Shown here piece after piece: positions 43,626 through 52,132 of a stretch of DNA of 64,000 nt. Each line of letters begins with the position of its first letter. Within the stretch, counting starts at the first letter, position 1. The stretch is taken from assembly GCF_965216415.1 (NCBI RefSeq), contig NZ_CBDCFU010000002.1; one strand, written 5' to 3'. Source of the DNA: Marivita sp003149565. GTDB taxonomy: Bacteria; Pseudomonadota; Alphaproteobacteria; Rhodobacterales; Rhodobacteraceae. The position numbers were made by a program, and so were the translations under genes. The notes under the pieces were generated by a model. It was not told where the DNA came from. It worked only from the letters and a program-made list of their open reading frames with translations, and made no database searches.

Positions 43626-45023
43626 TCAGATCCAATCAAGCGCGTCTTCGACGAGACCTGTAACACTCATGGTAAACTCTGTTCCTTGAGCAGAGTCGAC
43701 GAGGGCGGCGTGATCGTCGATGATGCCTTTTGCTCCGACAATTGAGGCGATGGTTCCATCAAAAGTCTGCATGGCCGTATTGGCAACCTCTATGTTGTTC
43801 AAACCGTTTACGACTGCATAGTACGCGCCGATCTCTGCCTTGGTTTCGAGGTACTGAGCGTCTGCTGCACTACCACTGACCGCTTTGGCCCCGTCGATCA
43901 TTGCAAGAATGACTGCTGACTGGTCGAGAATGCCGCCGTCAATGAGGCTGGTCCAGTATTCGAAACCCTCTGGATCGGGATTTCGACCGTAGACGTTGTT
44001 GTAGATCGCTGAAACAAAATCACCAGTCGTGCTGGAACCGCCGTAAAGAGCCTGTGTTTCGGGCTGATCAAAGAACATCTCTGCGATGTCCTCCATCGAC
44101 ATGCCCTCAGCCAACGCCGACCCCCAGAACAGAAGGCCAGCTGAGTCCGGGGCGCGGTTGAAATACGCCACATAGAGCTCGCAGAAGGCCAACATGTCAG
44201 CATCCGAAAGCGTGCTGACATTGGTAAATTGATTCAATGCGAATGGGCTGCCGGCGAATTCCAGTATCTCAATGCTGTTGAGAGTATCGGTGCCATCTCC
44301 GCCGCTTCGGTCTTCTATCACGACAGTTCCGTTACTGATCGTGAGACCGTAGTTGGACATGTCATTCACATAGACCGCTGTATCGGTCCCAGCTCCGCCC
44401 GACAGGATGTCGTTGCCACCGGAACCAGTGATCCGGTCATCTGCATCTGTGCCCACCAGGTTCTCGGCCGTCGCCGTGCCAACAAGAACCGCGTCTGAAT
44501 CGGGTTGTGTCGTTGTCGTGTCTGGCGTCCGTGCATTCTGACCAATGATATCAGGGGTCGTTTGCCCGCCGGTCATGGCGAAGTTCTGCGTGATCATCAC
44601 GGAGTAATAGGTACCGCTATCATATGTATAGGTTCCGGTCTGAATGCCGATACCAACCACTTCAAGCTCGGGCATAAGAATGTTTTCACGATGTCCCGTG
44701 CTGTTCATCAAAGCAATGTGGAGGTCGTAAACATCGTCGAAGAGGCCGTCTTCTCCGCGTTCACTTTGCGCGGCGATGTTTTCGGCGGTGCGCCATGAGC
44801 CGGACAGATCGAAACCTTCGGCCGTCATGCGTTCTGTCGGCGTGGACCCTCCCACGCCGGTATGGCTAAAAACATTGTTTTCCAGCATCCATAAAGAATG
44901 CTCATCAGCGGACGCGTTTAAGACCTTATCGAGCACGAGAGCATTCAAGCCGCGGCTTGTGCGCTCCTCGTTCACGAGGTCCAACATGTACCGCTCTAAA
45001 TCAGTCGCGGTGGCAGCAGACAT
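43626..45023 (-). CDS. CAP-domain / RTX-like / DUF4214 predicted secreted protein
   Basis: A 465-aa acidic protein with three recognisable parts. Residues 9-150 form a CAP/SCP-PR1 domain (LVNEERTSRGLNAL, ADEHSLWMLENNVFSHTG, MNSTGHRENIL). Residues 180-217 resemble RTX calcium-binding repeats (NLVGTDADDRITGSGGNDIL then SGGAGTD). From about 280 to 430 there are two DUF4214-type units (YVAYFNRAPDSAGLLFW and VYGRNPDPEGFEYW). There is no N-terminal signal peptide, which fits type I secretion, but no exporter gene is in the window. GGGAG precedes ATG 45023. The function is unknown. It is not a known photosynthesis gene and interrupts the cluster between dxs and idi. Confidence 0.82.
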   Translation of the reverse strand: MSAATATDLERYMLDLVNEERTSRGLNALVLDKVLNASADEHSLWMLENNVFSHTGVGGSTPTERMTAEGFDLSGSWRTAENIAAQSERGEDGLFDDVYDLHIALMNSTGHRENILMPELEVVGIGIQTGTYTYDSGTYYSVMITQNFAMTGGQTTPDIIGQNARTPDTTTTQPDSDAVLVGTATAENLVGTDADDRITGSGGNDILSGGAGTDTAVYVNDMSNYGLTISNGTVVIEDRSGGDGTDTLNSIEILEFAGSPFALNQFTNVSTLSDADMLAFCELYVAYFNRAPDSAGLLFWGSALAEGMSMEDIAEMFFDQPETQALYGGSSTTGDFVSAIYNNVYGRNPDPEGFEYWTSLIDGGILDQSAVILAMIDGAKAVSGSAADAQYLETKAEIGAYYAVVNGLNNIEVANTAMQTFDGTIASIVGAKGIIDDHAALVDSAQGTEFTMSVTGLVEDALDWI

Positions 45024-45111
45024 CTCAAACTCCCCAGTTCGAGCCCCTCATAAATGTCTAAGGACGGACTAGGGCAAGAAGCTGGAGCGAATGTGTTTAA
45101 AATTTGCTGTT

Positions 45112-45660
45112 TTACGCCGGGTTCACGCAGGAAATCGCCAGTTTTCCGAAGATTTGCGGCGCATATGTGTCAAGGTAAATGCGCAACCACGGGGTGAAGC
45201 GTGCTGGCTCCTTAACCACTTCCTGGATTAATTCCCCGTAGCGAATCCACCGAGTCGCCATCACTTCATCTGAATTGAGTGACAACGATGGAGGCGTATC
45301 GACTTCGGCAACAAAGATATCGACCACCTCGTGTTCGATGAGACCACCGCCGACATCAGCGCGGTATTCGACCCGATCCCGAAATTCGAGCGACAGGCCG
45401 GTGATGCCCAGTTCCTCGTTAAGGCGACGATTGGCACAATCCAAACTGGACTCCTGCCAATTTGGATGTGTGCAGCACGTATTCGCCCACAAGCCAGGCG
45501 TATGGTATTTTCCCATTGCCCGACGTTGAATCAAAATCTCATCCCCACGTAGCACGAATACCGAAATCGCTTTGTGTTTGAGCCCGCGAATATGTGCGTC
45601 GAGCTTTTCAACAGGCTCAAGCGTTTCGCCACGCCAGGCGGGAATGAGGGTATGCGTCAT
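45112..45660 (-). CDS. idi: Isopentenyl-diphosphate delta-isomerase (type 1)
   Basis: Idi interconverts IPP and DMAPP, balancing isoprenoid precursors for crtE and bchlorophyll tails. The 182-aa Nudix-fold protein has ILIQRRAMGKYHTPGLWANTCCTHP (catalytic Cys region) and the Nudix segment RRLNEELGITG, followed by EHEVVDIFVAEVD. Its start overlaps bchP by 4 bp. The same bchG-orf428-bchP-idi order is known in Rhodobacter capsulatus, where orf176 is the isomerase. Confidence 0.96.
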   Translation of the reverse strand: MTHTLIPAWRGETLEPVEKLDAHIRGLKHKAISVFVLRGDEILIQRRAMGKYHTPGLWANTCCTHPNWQESSLDCANRRLNEELGITGLSLEFRDRVEYRADVGGGLIEHEVVDIFVAEVDTPPSLSLNSDEVMATRWIRYGELIQEVVKEPARFTPWLRIYLDTYAPQIFGKLAISCVNPA

Positions 45661-46841
45661 ACATGGGTCTCCCGCACGAGGCCCAGAAGATGGCGCGCGT
45701 TTTTGAAACCGATCTTCAAATGCGCCAAGGGCCGTGCTTTCACCAGTTTTTTGTTCATATACGCCTCGAAAGTCAGCTTTTGAACATCAACATCATGACA
45801 TAGCGACACAAAGCGTTCTCGGCGCGAGTCGCTCTTATAGTAGGCGTCCTGCATTTGTCCGAGAACACGAAAGACCGTTTTGTGTTCTTTCATGAACAAG
45901 CGACGGGCCAATGCAAGATCGGTGATGCGCCCAGACTTCAAAGTAGCGGCGCAGGCTGTAGCGGCGAACCGTCCACAGATCATCGCATAGTAAATCCCCT
46001 CGCCACTGGAGGGCGCAACAACTCCGGCTGCGTCACCGGCAAGAACAACATCCCGTGCGTTGTCCCAGAAGCGCAAAGGCTTCAACGGGATCGGAGCACC
46101 TTCCTTACGGAGTGTTTCGCAATTGGCCAGACCTGATGCCTCACGCAGAGCGGCGGTAGCATCCTTGAGATTGACGCTTTGGATATAGGTCCCCATCCCG
46201 ACCGAGGTTGTGCCTCCGTGCGGGAAGACCCAGCCGTAAAAGTCCGGGCTGATCGCACCGTCATATATAACGTCGCAACGCATCGGATCGTAGATATCGT
46301 TCTTTTCGGGAGCAGCGATGATCTCATGATACGCAAATACCAGTGGAACCTTATCGCCGCCTGGGATCTCCTCACGCGCAACTCTGGAATTCGCACCATC
46401 CGCACCAATGATCAGCTTGGTTTCAAGTGACCGCTCTTCGCCGGTTTCCTTGTCTCGGTAGACGACCCAGCGGCGTTTCGCGGGTTTGTCCCGTTCGATA
46501 CGGACAAACGTTCCAGTAAAGCGTACTGCGCCTGCAGCTTCTGCGCGTGCACGTAAAAACGGATCGAAATCCTTGCGATCCACCATGCCGACAAATCCGT
46601 TTTCAATCGGAATATCAACATGGCGCCCGGTTGGTGAGATCATCCGCGCCGTGTTCACCTTGGCGACCAGCTGGTCCTCACCGATATCAAAGTCCTGCAT
46701 CAAGCGCGGTGGAATGGCACCTCCGCATGGTTTGATGCGACCTTCACGATCGAGAAGCGCAACGCTGTGCCCGGATCGGGCAAGGTCTTCGGCGGCGGTC
46801 GCGCCAGACGGACCACCGCCCACAACAACAACATCATACAT
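45657..46841 (-). CDS. bchP: Geranylgeranyl reductase BchP
   Basis: BchP reduces the geranylgeranyl tail of bacteriochlorophyll to phytyl in three steps. The 394-aa flavoprotein starts MYDVVVVGGGPSGATAAEDLARSG (FAD fold). RIKPCGGAIPPRLMQDFDI follows, and the second FAD contact VVLAGDAAGVVAPSSGEGIYYAM is near residue 275. ATG 46841 lies 2 bp past the upstream MFS stop; the extension of the frame lies inside that gene. It overlaps idi by 4 bp. Confidence 0.97.
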   Translation of the reverse strand: MYDVVVVGGGPSGATAAEDLARSGHSVALLDREGRIKPCGGAIPPRLMQDFDIGEDQLVAKVNTARMISPTGRHVDIPIENGFVGMVDRKDFDPFLRARAEAAGAVRFTGTFVRIERDKPAKRRWVVYRDKETGEERSLETKLIIGADGANSRVAREEIPGGDKVPLVFAYHEIIAAPEKNDIYDPMRCDVIYDGAISPDFYGWVFPHGGTTSVGMGTYIQSVNLKDATAALREASGLANCETLRKEGAPIPLKPLRFWDNARDVVLAGDAAGVVAPSSGEGIYYAMICGRFAATACAATLKSGRITDLALARRLFMKEHKTVFRVLGQMQDAYYKSDSRRERFVSLCHDVDVQKLTFEAYMNKKLVKARPLAHLKIGFKNARHLLGLVRETHV

Positions 46842-46843
46842 GG

Positions 46844-48124
46844 TCACTCTCCTGCGATCAGTTCGGCTTGTGCCGGACGGCCCTCCATTATGCGCAAGGC
46901 CATTAAGGCCGCGCAAAGGAACAATCCGGCTTCGAAGATAAAGACAGCGCCAAAAGCAGGCGCGTCGGTTGTCAAGGTTCGCATCACATCAGCGGCTGCG
47001 GCGCCCGTGAGACCGCCAAACCCTGCGGCAATCGCTTGTGCTGCGCCCCAAAGGCCCATTCGCGTGCCTTCACGTTTCTCGCGACCTTCACCCGCGAGTG
47101 CCATCATTGAGCCAATTGCGGCGACAGCAAAGGCACCGTTGAAGAACCCAAGCGCAAAGACAGCGGGAAGCAATGTTTGATGAAGAGGATAGCCTCCGAG
47201 TATTGCGATCACGCACAGACTCGCGGCAGAGCCGAGACACCCGCTGATGACCCAGTTTCTGAGGCACCCAAAGCGCAACGCGGTGGCGGCAATGCCGACG
47301 GTCAACATGCCTAGGAAAACACCGCCATTCTGAATTCCTGATAGCGTGGTGCTTTCCCCGGGTGTGAAGCCAAAGACCAGACCGGCATAGGGCTCCAGGA
47401 TCAGTTCCTGCATGAAGTAGGCCGTCATCGAGAGGAACACGAAGATCGTGAACATGCGTGCTTTGGGTTCTGCCCAAACCTCGGCAAGACCCTCGCGGAA
47501 CGGGACTGGGTCAGGTTCGGGTGCAGCCTCCACACCGCGTTCGATCCGCCATGTTGCCATAAGAGTGATGGCCAATGCAGCGCAGGCAACGCCTGATACA
47601 ACACGTATCAGAACGGCCGGTGTATACGGATCAAGAAGCTGCCCAACCACTCCTGCAGTCATCGCTATCCCGAAGATCATCATCAACCAGGTAATTGTTG
47701 CGGCAGCTGCGCGGCGGTGCGGTGCTGTTGCCGTTGCAAGCAGGGCCAAAACGGACGTTCCAGCAGCGCCTGCCCCGAGGCCGATCAGTGCGTAAGCGAA
47801 AACCGACATGAGCAAGCCATACACATAGTTGGCCTCCATCTTGACCACGCCAAGCGCTGCCAGAATGCCGCCAGCGGCCAAGATCACCATTCCCCGCAGG
47901 ATCCAGCGTGTCCTGTTTCCACCCTTGTCTGAGAGAAACCCCCAATTTGGACGTGTGATCTGGATGCCGTAATGAAGGCCGACCAGCATTCCGGGCAAAA
48001 CCGCTGGAAGAGCCAGTTCTACAACCATGAGACGGTTAAGGGTTGAGGTGGTAAGCACGACGATCGCGCCAAGTGCCATTTGCACCAGACCCAATCGGAC
48101 AATCGCAAACCAGCTGAGCGTCAT
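46844..48124 (-). CDS. Major facilitator superfamily BCD-type (PucC/LhaA-like) protein between bchG and bchP
   Basis: A 426-aa membrane protein with about twelve hydrophobic segments and the BCD-family N-terminus RLGLVQMALGAIVVLTTSTLNRLMVVELALPAVLPG. LhaA in this window has an equivalent LLGTLNRVMIVELSVPATLVA, so the two are paralogues. This group assembles light-harvesting complexes or delivers bacteriochlorophyll. The position matches orf428 of Rhodobacter capsulatus. The start is ATG 48124, sharing one base with the bchG stop (GTG 48127 is an alternative). No pucBA genes are nearby, so I do not call it pucC. Confidence 0.9.
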   Translation of the reverse strand: MTLSWFAIVRLGLVQMALGAIVVLTTSTLNRLMVVELALPAVLPGMLVGLHYGIQITRPNWGFLSDKGGNRTRWILRGMVILAAGGILAALGVVKMEANYVYGLLMSVFAYALIGLGAGAAGTSVLALLATATAPHRRAAAATITWLMMIFGIAMTAGVVGQLLDPYTPAVLIRVVSGVACAALAITLMATWRIERGVEAAPEPDPVPFREGLAEVWAEPKARMFTIFVFLSMTAYFMQELILEPYAGLVFGFTPGESTTLSGIQNGGVFLGMLTVGIAATALRFGCLRNWVISGCLGSAASLCVIAILGGYPLHQTLLPAVFALGFFNGAFAVAAIGSMMALAGEGREKREGTRMGLWGAAQAIAAGFGGLTGAAAADVMRTLTTDAPAFGAVFIFEAGLFLCAALMALRIMEGRPAQAELIAGE

Positions 48125-49029
48125 CACATCACCTCAACCGCTCGGAGTGCAAAGGCCGAGACCATCATGCCGGAGACGTACATCAGCACGCCGGTGGCAT
48201 TATACCAAGGCGCCTTGGCTTTCGGATTCTTGAGCATGACGGACATAGCCCAGAGCTGGCCAAGCACCAACGCCAGAACTGCCGCTGCATGGGTGGACTG
48301 ACCCCACTTTGCCAGCGCGAGGATGACGAAGATTTGGGGAACGATCATCACGACACAGGCGACTTTTGCCGCTTTTTCTGGGCCAAGCGTCACAGGCAAT
48401 GAGTTCACGCCCATCTGTTTATCGCCTTCAAGCGCCTTGAAATCATTGAGGGTCATGATGCCGTGCGCGCCAATCCCGTAGAGAAGGGCGATCAGAATGA
48501 TTGGACCTGATGGGAGTGTCTGACTGAGAACGGCAGCTCCTGTGAACCAAGGAAGCGATTCATAAGACAATCCGACAAGACCTGGACCAAGCCAGCCAGA
48601 GCGTTTCAATCGGATTGGTTCTACCGAATATGCCCAGGCCGCGATCACACCGATGACCGTCGCGATGAAGCCCCACGTGCCCAAGGTGGCACCCAGAGCC
48701 AGTGACAATGCGGACATCGCAAGCGCGATCCAGAGGCCCCACCGTCCGGGTATGCGCCCGGATGGGATCGGGCGGTCTGGTTCATTGATTGCATCGACAT
48801 GTCGGTCGCACCAATCATTCGCGGCCTGGCTCATTCCACAGACCACTGGTCCAGCGAGAATGACCCCGACGATGAGCAATCCAACATGGCTTGTGATGGC
48901 CACACCGGAGGCCACGGCCCCGCACGCATAGGCCCACATCGGCGGGAACCATGTGACGGGTTTGATCAACTCCAGCATGGCCGAAGGGGCCGGGTAGCGA
49001 TCTTTGTGTAAACTTACGCTGACAGTCAT
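48124..49029 (-). CDS. bchG: Bacteriochlorophyll synthase BchG
   Basis: BchG esterifies bacteriochlorophyllide a with geranylgeranyl diphosphate. The 301-aa membrane prenyltransferase has the UbiA-type Asp-rich motif NDWCDRHVDAINEPDRPIPSG near residue 92 and many hydrophobic helices; a second motif DFKALEGDKQMG lies near residue 200. It starts at ATG 49029, two bases from a perfect PpsR box, and heads the leftward operon bchG-MFS-bchP-idi. bchE and bchJ, which sit upstream of bchG in Rhodobacter capsulatus, are absent here. Confidence 0.97.
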   Translation of the reverse strand: MTVSVSLHKDRYPAPSAMLELIKPVTWFPPMWAYACGAVASGVAITSHVGLLIVGVILAGPVVCGMSQAANDWCDRHVDAINEPDRPIPSGRIPGRWGLWIALAMSALSLALGATLGTWGFIATVIGVIAAWAYSVEPIRLKRSGWLGPGLVGLSYESLPWFTGAAVLSQTLPSGPIILIALLYGIGAHGIMTLNDFKALEGDKQMGVNSLPVTLGPEKAAKVACVVMIVPQIFVILALAKWGQSTHAAAVLALVLGQLWAMSVMLKNPKAKAPWYNATGVLMYVSGMMVSAFALRAVEVM

Positions 49030-49030
49030 G

Positions 49031-49048
49031 TGTCAACTAGACACGACA
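49031..49048. promoter_or_regulatory. PpsR/CrtJ operator of bchG
   Basis: TGTCAACTAGACACGACA, a perfect TGT-N12-ACA box directly upstream of bchG. It is single rather than paired. It would control bchG-MFS-bchP-idi; binding is inferred. Confidence 0.85.
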
Positions 49049-49121
49049 AATCGATTCACATCAAGCGAAACAGACAGGTCGGCACAGCTTTTGATTGGGA
49101 CGTTCTGACGCTATTTGTGCG

Positions 49122-50543
49122 TTATTCGCCATCGCCATCCTTGCTCAGGAGACCATATTTGCGAAGCTTCACATAAAGACTCTGACGGGACAAACCCAGC
49201 ATCTCCGCTGCGGCTACACGATTGTTTCGCGTCAAGCTGACAGCGGTTTCGATACACATCTTCTCGACCACATCCGTGGTCTCGGACACGATTTCCTTCA
49301 AGGTCGCAGACCCGACCAACTCCATCACATTGCGGCTGGATTCCTCGTTGGTCTGAAGTGGTACTTTCCGCATCGCATCAGCGCGGCTGACATCTCGAAT
49401 GACAAAGCCCAGTGTCGGTTCGCCGCGATCCTCAAAAAAGGTCACTGACATTTCAACGGCAGTTTTTGCCCCAAAGTCATTCAACAGTTTAGTCGAATAC
49501 ATCCGCATCTGACCAGTTCGGCGCGCGTTTTCAACGAGCACGCTCATGTCTATTTGCCCGCGACCAAGGAAGTCGGCAAGGCTGCGGCCTCGAACGTCAA
49601 CCGCATGGGCTGCATCGACAAGATCGAGAAACGCGTCATTACATGCTTCGATCGAACCGTTTGCAGAGGTAAAGACAAAAGCGTCCGCGCCTTTTTCGAA
49701 CACGGCAGAAAGATTGTTGGTCAGATTGTCGAACCGTGCTGCGCCTTCCTCGGCGGTCGTCAGACGGCAGATCAAAATTCGCTCGCCAGCCGCTCGGAAT
49801 ACCTGGGGTGTGATCAGCACGCGCTGCCGGCCCCTGCGGGACTGCACTTCGAGAGTTGAGTTGTTTTCCGAAATCGATGCATTGATAAGAGCTTCCGTGA
49901 ACTCTTCCGTGCGTTTATCTCGAAACTCCTGAGAAAAATTAGAGCCAATCAGATCGTCCCGGCTGGACTGCAAAAGCGCGGCAGCCGGATCGTTCAAATC
50001 CTTGATCTTGCCATCGTTGACAGACACGAAAACGACGCTGTCGCGAACCGTTCGCAACAGAAGCCGATAGCGCGCATCGAATTCACGGCGCGCCTCGTAG
50101 CCTTGCTCCAAAGACATCTGTGCCTGAACAAGTTGTTGCTGCGTTTCAGCAATCGGGCGCAAATCCCGACCAAGCATCAGGAAAGAACCGTCTGAACCGA
50201 AGGGGTGGAAGCTGTATCGGACCGGAAATTCCCATACAGCATTATCTGTGTGGTTCAGTTCGACTGAGCGTGTCGTCGGCTCGCCCTTCTCCATCGACTC
50301 CATGACCGCTTCGATCTTGGGACGACTTTCTCTCGTAAGGAAATCCACAAGAGGCCGACCCTCCCAATGGTTCAGCTTTCCAAAGGACGTCTCGTTCGGA
50401 TTTATGAGGACTGATAGAATCTTGCCCTCTAGCGACACCACGAGAGCAATGTCGGATGCAACGGTAATGATGCTCGACAGAACCTCCGCGTCGATAAGAG
50501 GAACGGAGCCGCTGCTCCAGAAACTGGATCTACCCGTATTCAT
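49122..50543 (-). CDS. ppsR: Aerobic photosynthesis repressor PpsR (CrtJ)
   Basis: PpsR represses bch, crt and related promoters when oxidised, by binding TGT-N12-ACA. The 473-aa protein has PAS modules, a Q-linker-like helix (about 132-160) and a C-terminal Fis-type helix-turn-helix (residues 441-464, NNRVAAAEMLGLSRQSLYVKL). Cys259 and Cys430 match by position the redox pair C251 and C424 of Rhodobacter sphaeroides PpsR; C301 is extra. Start ATG 50543 shares a base with the ppaA stop (TGATG). The target boxes lie nearby, two of them upstream of its own operon. Confidence 0.96.
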   Translation of the reverse strand: MNTGRSSFWSSGSVPLIDAEVLSSIITVASDIALVVSLEGKILSVLINPNETSFGKLNHWEGRPLVDFLTRESRPKIEAVMESMEKGEPTTRSVELNHTDNAVWEFPVRYSFHPFGSDGSFLMLGRDLRPIAETQQQLVQAQMSLEQGYEARREFDARYRLLLRTVRDSVVFVSVNDGKIKDLNDPAAALLQSSRDDLIGSNFSQEFRDKRTEEFTEALINASISENNSTLEVQSRRGRQRVLITPQVFRAAGERILICRLTTAEEGAARFDNLTNNLSAVFEKGADAFVFTSANGSIEACNDAFLDLVDAAHAVDVRGRSLADFLGRGQIDMSVLVENARRTGQMRMYSTKLLNDFGAKTAVEMSVTFFEDRGEPTLGFVIRDVSRADAMRKVPLQTNEESSRNVMELVGSATLKEIVSETTDVVEKMCIETAVSLTRNNRVAAAEMLGLSRQSLYVKLRKYGLLSKDGDGE

Positions 50544-51328
50544 CACCGTGTCAAATGCCTGTTTCTGGACTTGTTCTTTTCGCACAGCTTGAGTGCAACC
50601 TTCACATCGTTTGTCACCAGGTCGACATCTGTCGTTTCTTTGACACCATCTGCGAGGTTTAGAACGAGTCCACCAAGAACCAATGGAGGGGGCGACAAGA
50701 CACCGTTCCTAATGCGTTTAACGGACTTTCCGATTGATGCAAGCGCGTCGGGACGTGAACCCGAAAACAGTACCATGTCGTAGCTTTCTTCCGACAGTGC
50801 TCTGATAACGACATCATCGCTTGCCCCAAAGAGGATGCGTACAGACGCTCCGGCGCGTCGCATCTGTGCTGTTGCAACGTGCGGACCTAGCGTATGACTG
50901 TCATTTCCCTGCAGGATCATCAGGATGTTGGCGCCATTCGCCAGATCATTCGGCTTGGCAGCCCAAGGCGGTGCCAGCATTGTCAAAAGCCCCTGCAGCC
51001 GCGCAGTTGCGATAGTTACTTTTGCAAACCCGATAATGTCCGCAGACCACATGCGTCCCATCTCACGGGCAGCTTGTGGAATATATATGTCCACGATCTG
51101 ATCTGCGTTGATGCGGCGATCCTTCAGATCCTCAAGCAATGCTTCCGCATTGAACGCGCCAGTTTGAAGCGCGGCTTCGACAAGTTTTTCAACGACGCTG
51201 TTGCGGATCGTTTGTGCGCCGCCTTCGCCTTTGTCGCTCAAAACGGAAAGCACGGTTGTGGCCAAAGCTGAGATGTCGAGCCTGTTTTCATCAGAGGATG
51301 TGCGCTCGTCCGTATGGTCATTCGCCAT
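50543..51328 (-). CDS. ppaA: Cobalamin-binding PpsR antirepressor PpaA/AerR
   Basis: PpaA/AerR proteins bind cobalamin through a SCHIC-type B12 fold and counteract PpsR/CrtJ in light and low oxygen. The 261-aa product has a helical N-terminal part and a B12-type fold containing the ligand segment SHTLGP. That His is residue 145, the same number as the axial His145 reported for Rhodobacter capsulatus AerR. ATG 51328 has GAGG 7 bases upstream. It is cotranscribed with ppsR, divergent from bchF. Confidence 0.93.
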   Translation of the reverse strand: MANDHTDERTSSDENRLDISALATTVLSVLSDKGEGGAQTIRNSVVEKLVEAALQTGAFNAEALLEDLKDRRINADQIVDIYIPQAAREMGRMWSADIIGFAKVTIATARLQGLLTMLAPPWAAKPNDLANGANILMILQGNDSHTLGPHVATAQMRRAGASVRILFGASDDVVIRALSEESYDMVLFSGSRPDALASIGKSVKRIRNGVLSPPPLVLGGLVLNLADGVKETTDVDLVTNDVKVALKLCEKNKSRNRHLTR

Positions 51329-51362
51329 TGTCAAACCTCGTTGTCGGATAATGCACTACACG

Positions 51363-51380
51363 TGTCAGGCATATAAGACA
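51363..51380. promoter_or_regulatory. PpsR/CrtJ operator, ppaA side, distal to bchF
   Basis: TGTCAGGCATATAAGACA, a perfect TGT-N12-ACA box 35 bp upstream of ppaA, implying autoregulation of ppaA-ppsR. Confidence 0.87.
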
Positions 51381-51408
51381 CCCTTAGTCTCTGATTCTTG
51401 GTCATTAA

Positions 51409-51426
51409 TGTCAAAGATAATTGACA
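51409..51426. promoter_or_regulatory. PpsR/CrtJ operator, ppaA-bchF middle
   Basis: TGTCAAAGATAATTGACA, a perfect TGT-N12-ACA box with near-complete dyad symmetry, 28 bp from the previous one. Confidence 0.88.
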
Positions 51427-51553
51427 CTGAATCTTGTTCCGCTTTCCTTTCAACGCGATAAAGCTGGAGAAAGTTCAAAAAAACTTATGTTTTTCGAGAG
51501 TTTTGGAGAATCAGAGCGTGCTTTTGCTCAGACAAATGGCATCGCCTTCAGAG

Positions 51554-51571
51554 TGTAAGTTTTAGTTGACA
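51554..51571. promoter_or_regulatory. PpsR/CrtJ operator, bchF side
   Basis: TGTAAGTTTTAGTTGACA, a perfect TGT-N12-ACA box 51 bp upstream of bchF that overlaps its likely -35 TTGACA. Confidence 0.89.
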
Positions 51572-51622
51572 CTTGGGCTGCGCAGTAGATACTTTTCAGG
51601 TAACCAACACGGAATCGTCACC

Positions 51623-52132
51623 ATGTCTGACACGCCACGCGCCGCTGCCAAGCCTGTCTTCCTCTACACAGAGGAACAGCGTGCGCGTCGCGATAGTAGT
51701 ATTTGGACAACCATCCAAGGTGTCCTGGCGCCACTTCAGTTCCTTGTTTTCCTGGTCTCTTTAGTATTGGTGCTTCGTTATCTTGTGGCCGGTGTCGGTT
51801 ACGATGCAGCAACGATCTCGATCCTGATCAAGACGGTGTTCCTTCTCACGATCATGGTCACCGGCGCGATCTGGGAAAAAGTTGTCTTCGGTCAGTATCT
51901 TTTTGCAGCGGCTTTTTTCTGGGAAGATGTTTTCTCGTTTCTCGTGATCGCGCTGCATCTAGCCTATGTCTGGGCGGTTTGGACCGGTGCTCTTAGTCCG
52001 AACGAAGAGATGTGGCTCGCCCTGGCGGCATACGCCGCATACGTCATCAATGCAGGCCAGTTCCTTTGGAAGCTGCGATTGGCGCGCCTTCAGGCATCCG
52101 AAACGACCCTCACGGACGAGGCTCCAGCATGA
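51623..52132 (+). CDS. bchF: 3-vinyl bacteriochlorophyllide hydratase BchF
   Basis: BchF hydrates the 3-vinyl group before BchC oxidises it. The 169-aa membrane protein starts MSDTPRAAAKPVFLYTEEQRARRDSS and has four hydrophobic segments, with EKVVFGQYLFAAAFFWEDVFS in the middle. ATG 51623 fits the family; the upstream extension of the frame runs through the operator. It overlaps bchN by 4 bp and leads the bchF-N-B-H-L-M-lhaA-puhA superoperon. Confidence 0.96.
   Translation: MSDTPRAAAKPVFLYTEEQRARRDSSIWTTIQGVLAPLQFLVFLVSLVLVLRYLVAGVGYDAATISILIKTVFLLTIMVTGAIWEKVVFGQYLFAAAFFWEDVFSFLVIALHLAYVWAVWTGALSPNEEMWLALAAYAAYVINAGQFLWKLRLARLQASETTLTDEAPA

Larger units (their letters stand above)
51329..51622. 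promoter_or_regulatory. ppaA/bchF divergent control region
   Basis: A 294-bp AT-rich spacer holding three perfect PpsR operators (51363, 51409, 51554) and the promoters of ppaA-ppsR (leftward) and bchF (rightward). The bchF-side box ends in TTGACA (51566-51571), and 16 bp on is GATACT, a plausible sigma-70 promoter. No other gene is visible. Confidence 0.8.

Noticed and set aside
46844..48124. Calling the MFS gene pucC (LH2 assembly)
   Set aside because: No pucBA genes are nearby, and the bchG-MFS-bchP position matches the orf428 member of the BCD family rather than a puc operon.
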